The notes beneath the pieces were generated by a model. It saw nothing but the letters and a program-made list of their open reading frames with translations. It was not told where the DNA came from and did no database searches. A stretch of DNA of 13,070 bases from Glomus cerebriforme (lineage: Eukaryota; Glomeromycota; Glomeromycetes; Glomerales; Glomeraceae): assembly GCA_003550305.1 (NCBI GenBank), contig QKYT01000609.1:42834-55903 (forward strand), written 5' to 3'. The position numbers and the translations under genes are program-made. Positions within the stretch are counted from its first letter, which is position 1. Each line of letters opens with the position of its first letter. Below are positions 8,106 to 13,070 of this stretch, in pieces.

Positions 8106-11027
8106 GAATTTGTTAACTCTAAAAATTTATAATAAATAATATGTCAATTTTTTAAAAATAGTTGAATATTATAAATACAGATAAAAGATTCATTGAATAC
8201 TAAGTTTCTAATATGCTTAGACCTAATTTAATGTATTTTGTATAGTAAAGGAAGTAAAAAAAATTAAAGAAAATACAACAAAGTTTGTATATAGGTTTTT
8301 TTTAATCTTTATTTTTCAGGATTCTTTTTTTATCTAATTATAATTACAATTTAATTTTTATTTTATTTTTTTTTTATATTTTATCAAGTCAAAATAATTT
8401 AATAGAAAAAAATTACAAAAAAAAATGTAATTATTATATATTAAATATTATTTAATATTAAAAATAATAAAATTAAATTCAAACAAATAATTAGTAAAAA
8501 TAAAAAAAAAAATAATAATAAATCTTAGATATTTTTATTGATTTTCTTAAATAAGAAAATTTTTTTTTGAGATGAACAAATATGATTTATTGAATTATAC
8601 ATATGTAAAAGAGAAACTCATTGCACTTAAAATACATAAATAAATCTATAATACATTTTCTTTACAGAAAAATGTTACTCATCATATATAAAAAACCAGG
8701 TTATCAAAGTGAGACTTTCTAACAAAACCTTCTTGGATGCAATTATACTCTAAATTTTTTTCTAAATTTCTATGCAAATATACTAAAGTAAAAAAAATAC
8801 TAAACTTAACTATACTTTTATAATTATTCTAAATAAGCTAGATTTTAAAAATCTTTTGTAAAACTAGAATTAATTACTCAAGCCTAAAGTATTGCAATAC
8901 AGGTAATTAAAATAGAACCAAAGTCAAGATAATTATTTATAAGTCCATATAGATTAGAAGTCTTATTTAAAGATCTTTGTTATTAATATATTTATCTAAT
9001 ATTTTCTTTCAAATAAACTAATTTCTGATAGTATTTTTTAGATTCTTATTAATTTGAGATAAATACTTATGTAAAAGTACTTTACAGTATCATTTCAAAT
9101 TCCTATCCAATAATTTTTATTCTTGATATATCTATTACAGAAAAAAATAAATACTTTAATATTTCACCCTTTTTTCTATTATCTAACTTTTTATTTTAAA
9201 TATTATTTTTCAGACTTTTTTTGATTTTTATTTATATATAACTAATTTACTAATTAATATATTACTTTAAAAATATATAAAAGAATAGTATAATATTATA
9301 AATAAATAAAGAAATATAATAATAATTTTTTTTTTTTTATGTTTAATATTATATTTTATTTAGAGATATACTGTAATTCAATTTATATATATAATAAAAT
9401 AAAATAAAAAAAAGATTTAACCTAAACAAAATAAATAAATCTTGTTTCTATTTAGTTTATATAAATAAAAATCTAAAAAGTAAAAAACTAATCTAAATTC
9501 CTATGTCATAAATCTAATATAAAATATGCCCAATATATCACTTCATAATAAAAGGTAATAATCAGGCCAACCATCCAAAGAGTATCTCTTCCAATTTCTT
9601 AAAATAAGTTAAAGGAGAACTATATCCTAACTTTCTGAACTGTCAGATCTATTAGAGGGATTGCTTGACCCAGAAGTTTTATTCAAAATGTTTTCATAGA
9701 AAATATTTTAAATAATAAATTCAGAACATGAGCTGAGATTGGAGATGGTATTCTTGAAATCTGAGTAACATTGATAAGAGTATATAATATTAAAATTGTG
9801 TCATTAAAAAATAACTTAGTCATAAAGTAATATCAGAATAACCAAGTTTTATGAGAAAAATTCCTTTGAAGGAGGTCCATATTGAAGCATAAAAGTTTCT
9901 GAAAGAGGATAGCTGAGAATCCTTATTAATGAAGGAAGGCCAAAAGAGAGTGAAATATAAAGCCTTATAAAATTAGCAAAGAGTAATGAGAGGTTAACAT
10001 TATGATAAAAGAACCAAATATTCAAAAAAAGAAATTCATGATGTTTTAGATAATGGTATTTATTCTGATTGGAATGGATAGACCAGACATTAGCAATAAA
10101 GTTCAAGAGATTAGATTTGAACTAATTAAATAAAACTAGAAAATTATTATACAAAGATGGCAGAAAAGCTAAAGTCAAAGAGAACAAAAGTAAATCTAAA
10201 ACAATATCCACTAAGCATTTTGCTAAATGTTAGAAAGACTTAGGAATTGAGTTGTAAAAATAATATAAAAGTTCATTAGAGAGATAATGAGAATATTGTT
10301 TAAAAAGACATCCATAGTCAGAAGTAAAAATATAATAATAATAAAAATTAATTATATTATAATAATTAACTATTGGCCAATTTTTGGATATTTCTCTGAC
10401 CCTTAACTACAAATTAAAATATTCTAAACAAAATAATTTATAGATTATAGCAGTAGATAACTAAAGAAAAATCTAAAAACTGCTTTAAAAGAAAATTAAA
10501 TTTAATTACATTAAACTAGCTAGTTATTTTCTTTATATCAATATACTAAAAAAAACTTTTTTTTTATTCAAATTTATATATTAACTTTGCAAAAAAGGTT
10601 CTCTTTTAAAAACACTTTATGTTAAATCAAATCTTAGATCTATTAAAAATAGCTAAAATTTTTCTATCTTCTTATTTATACAAATGAAAATATTTTAAAA
10701 TACTAAATAATTTTTCTAGTATTATAATTATTAGTTAAAATTTTAACTGAAAATTATAAGAGACAACTTATAATAAAAAATCTTAATATACCAAAAACTA
10801 TTATTCAAACTTTTTAAACTTTTTTAATTAACTCTAGTATTATGAAGATATTTTTTTTATAGTAAAATGGATAGTCTATATTCAATTATTTTACTATAGT
10901 AATAATTAATTAACTTTAAATTTCTAAAAAAAAAAAATTTTAAAAATTTGAACTAATAATTTTAGAAAAAAGTAATTTATCACTATAGTAATATATTACT
11001 ACTCCTATCACATAACCTATTATATCA
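8106..11027. other. CpG-free, gene-poor segment (about 2.9 kb)
   Basis: Reading every line, I find no CG dinucleotide between the one at 8104-8105 and the one at 11028-11029. At about 8-9 percent each of C and G, roughly twenty would be expected (rough estimate). CpG is common in 1-8105. Long-term methylation followed by C-to-T deamination is the usual cause of such loss, and silenced mobile elements the usual setting. No frame reads as an intact protein. A purine-rich plus strand at about 9640-10330 (minus strand open for 85 codons, 10106-9849) could be a decayed coding relic, but no frame stands out and I recognise no domain. No terminal repeats or target duplications were identified. Confidence 0.7.
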
Positions 11028-11032
11028 CGTGA
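11025..11032. promoter_or_regulatory. TCACGTGA palindrome
   Basis: An 8-base palindrome with a CACGTG core at 11026-11031. It holds the only CpG between 8105 and 11249. The same CACGTGAC word occurs at 403-410. CACGTG is a bHLH (Cbf1/USF-type) site; no gene start is near, so use is unproven. Confidence 0.25.
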
Positions 11033-12405
11033 CTTATATTATATAATAATTTGTCATCTAAATTTTATAATGCTACTAAAATTTTTTTATTCAGATTTTA
11101 AGCAACATTATACAATTCATAAAAAGCAATTTTATTCTCTTTCAAAAATTAAAATTTTAGATTACACAAGATTTCTAAAAAGACAATTTTATTACAGATC
11201 ATTTAATTCTGGCTGGAATTATGAAATCATATAATACTAATAATGCATCGCCTAAAGGTTAGATAAATAAACGGGGAGTAAACTTAGGATTACACAAATT
11301 GATGGTCATGAGACAGAACTGAAGTCATATAAAATTAGTTATACAAAAAAAAATTCATATTAAATTTTGCAAAATTTTTATTTTTCTCAATATACATACA
11401 TAAAAGAGCAACTGATTTAAAAAGTTAAGGTTATATATACTAGCTTTATATAAGCAAAGTTTTTCTATCCAAATAGGATCACTGGTTGTTTAGTTCTTAG
11501 TTTTTATATGTTTTTATTACTTAATAATAGAAAGTTAGAAATTAGACTTTTTTTTTTTTTTTTATGGAATCTCCATAAAAATTATAAATATTTTTATTAA
11601 AACCCTTTAAAAATAGTGTTTTCTCCTTTTATTATATATTATTTTCAAGTGTATAATAAAATTTTATATGGTTTTGGGATATTTCTAATAGTTGATTAAA
11701 AATATCTCAAGAACTAGAAGCACGACAGTAATAAAATTCATGTTATGTATAGCTTTGTATTGTGTTATCATGGTATGATTGTATTATATTATAATTATCA
11801 CTTTTTTATTATAAAATAAAATCCATCAGAAGGGTTTGAAGGTGTTAATATACACATTATACACTGTTGCACAATACCCATATATTAATATCACTTAATA
11901 TTTTTTCAATATAATAAATAGTGATAATAAATAGTTATTATATAATTATAATTTTATTTATTTTAAATTTACTTATCTAATAAATATATTAAAAAATAAA
12001 AATCTTTAAATCAGAATCCAAATTATTATATTAGCTAACATTAAACATAATTCTGGCCAAATTCAAAAATAAAGTGGGCTAAAACCATCTAGAAAATTTT
12101 AATTTTTATTTTTTATAATATCTTATTACTGATACTTTCTCTTTTTATCACTATAAATGAACAGAGAAAGCAGTAATGGCTCTTCCTCTGTAAGTACTAG
12201 TGACCTTTACCTATCCAAAGAAGAGGCTTTTCGCAAGATTAATTAAAAAAAAATTGAAATTAAAAAAAAAAAAAAAAAATAAAAAAAGTCTTATTATATA
12301 TTTTTTTTTGTATCACATGTATTACATGATACGAACTGCAATTTATTTTAAAATCTTAAATCAGCAACTTTTAATTGCCATTTGAACTTAGTTTTAAAAA
12401 TTAAG
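11033..12405. other. A+T-rich stretch before the repeat array
   Basis: No gene supported. CpG is sparse but present (11249, 11272, 11723 and near 12231 and 12331). A slightly G+C-richer island at about 11243-11336 may be a remnant of something older; its frames are broken. TATAAAT (12152-12158) precedes an ATG at 12176 whose five-codon frame (MALPL) runs straight into GTAAGT at 12190, so it could be a first exon of whatever transcribes the array, but this is weak. An imperfect hairpin lies at 12310-12332 (GTATCACATGT/ACATGATAC). Confidence 0.4.
11202..12067. repeat. Possible degenerate inverted-repeat pair (11202-11223 and 12046-12067)
   Basis: The left arm reads TTTAATTCTGGCTGGAATTATG. Read inward from the other end, the right arm matches it at 17 of 22 positions, sharing TGGC and GAATTATG. 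The span between them is about 0.87 kb and holds no recognisable gene. I see no target-site duplication. Each arm is itself partly palindromic, which inflates the apparent match, so a non-autonomous element is only a weak possibility. Confidence 0.15.
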
Positions 12406-13070
12406 AAATGGTAAGTTTCTTCGTGAAACTTACCATTTTTTTTCAATTTTTTTTAAAGAAACATTTTTAACGTTTCTTTTTTTTTCTTTTATAGATCTCT
12501 TAATTTTTAGTCTGATACTGGAAAGTAAAAACTGGTAAGTTTTTTCATGAAACTTATCATTTTTTTTTTTATTTTTTTAGAAACGTTTATTAATGTTTTT
12601 TTTTTTCTTATAGGTTCTCCAAGCTCTTCAGTCCAAATTGAAAGGAAAAATGGTAAGTTACTTCACAAAACTTATTATTTTTTTTATTTTTTTTTAAAGA
12701 AATATTTTTAACATTTCTTCTTTTCTTTTCTTGTAGCTTCTTTATACTTTCAGTTCAATACTGAAATTGGAAATAGTAAGTTTCTTAAGTTTCTTTGGAA
12801 AACTACCATTTTTTTTAATTTTTTTTAAAGAAATGTTTCTAATGTTTCTTCTTTTTTTCTTTTGTAGGTTTCTCAGTTTTTGGTCTGATACTAGAAAGTG
12901 GGAATCAGTAAGTTTCTTTATGAAACTTACCATTTTTTTTTTGTTTTTTTTTAGAAATGNTTATTAACATTTCTTTTTTTTTCTTGTAGGTTCTCCAAGC
13001 TCTTTGGTCTGAACTGAGAAGGAAAAATAGTGTTTCTTTGTAAAACTTATTATTTTTTTCATTTTTTTTT
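12406..13070 (+). repeat. Tandem array of intron-like units with mini-exon-like spacers, open at the window end
   Basis: Five full units and the start of a sixth begin at 12411, 12535, 12653, 12776, 12908 and 13030 (spacing 118-132). Each full unit has an intron-like part (12411-12494, 12535-12613, 12653-12736, 12776-12867, 12908-12989; 79-92 bases) with GTAAGT, a YTRAY match (TTAAC, TTAAT or CTAAT) about 20-25 bases before the end, a T-rich tract and TAG. Spacers of 39-40 bases follow (12495-12534, 12614-12652, 12737-12775, 12868-12907, 12990-13029), with consensus near GTTCTCCAAGCTCTTTGG then TCTGAACTGAGAAGG. Stem-loop 1 holds the donor (in unit 1, 14 pairs: 12406-12419 with 12425-12438). 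Stem-loop 2 (AAAGAAAC/GTTTCTTT in unit 1) exposes the branch-point match in its loop. Stem-loop 3 lies in the spacer and is clear in spacers 1, 3 and 4. Joined spacers give no continuous open frame. Unit 4 has a disrupted first stem, unit 6 a damaged donor (GTGTTT). One ambiguous base lies at 12960. Function unknown. Confidence 0.85.
12411..12494 (+). other. Intron-like unit 1 (best-preserved copy)
   Basis: 84 bases from GTAAGT to ATAG. The donor lies in a perfect 14-pair hairpin with a 5-base loop (TTCGT). The second hairpin pairs AAAGAAAC (12455-12462) with GTTTCTTT (12472-12479), and its loop ATTTTTAAC carries the branch-point-like TTAAC (12467-12471). The length matches the nop2 introns of this window (74-100 bases). 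If transcribed from the plus strand it should look like a normal intron to the spliceosome; the hairpin could hide the donor. Confidence 0.6.

Noticed and set aside
8692..9010. Plus-strand frame with stretches that look protein-like between many stops.
   Set aside because: Stop density (about one in eight codons) is what the base composition predicts, and no family could be recognised.
12200..12967. Short open frames in and before the array on both strands.
   Set aside because: They run through the intron-like T-rich parts, giving Lys- or Phe-rich translations without protein character.
12406..13070. Repeat array as a CRISPR.
   Set aside because: Spacers are themselves related copies, repeats are long and variable, and the setting is eukaryotic.

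Overview
The window is eukaryotic and extremely A+T-rich (about one fifth G+C by eye, with many A or T runs). It carries spliced genes with short GT-AG introns (74-100 bases in the best gene) and a GPI-anchored Kre9/Knh1-type surface protein, a family typical of fungi. An A+T-rich fungus fits; an arbuscular mycorrhizal fungus (Glomeromycotina, Rhizophagus-like) is my best guess, but that rests on composition and gene style, not on a search.

Layout. 1-2377: mostly unrecognised, with a plausible spliced minus-strand gene of unknown family at about 900-1800 and a possible shared, divergent promoter up to 2377. 2378-4164 (+): an eight-exon gene for the nucleolar rRNA m5C methyltransferase Nop2, reconstructed to exactly 399 residues. 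It lacks the usual N-terminal extension and has one GC-AG intron. 4165-6499: a gene-poor spacer. 6500-7451 (+): a three-exon, 230-residue secreted GPI-anchored protein with a Kre9/Knh1-like domain and Pro/Ala and TPN repeats. 7452-12405: gene-poor A+T-rich DNA in which 8106-11027 contains no CpG at all; I read this as old, probably methylated mobile-element debris.

12406 to the window end (13070) is the most unusual part: a tandem array of about 118-132-base units. Each unit looks like a complete small spliceosomal intron (GTAAGT donor, YTRAY branch-point match, T-rich tract, TAG acceptor) joined to a 39-40-base mini-exon-like segment. Up to three stem-loops recur in each unit, and the pairing survives base changes between copies, with the wobble pairs falling as G-U on the plus strand. 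The joined mini-exons do not keep an open frame. I do not recognise this arrangement, and it runs off the window.

The two well-supported genes are functionally unrelated: one serves ribosome biogenesis in the nucleolus, the other the cell surface. Nothing suggests co-regulation.
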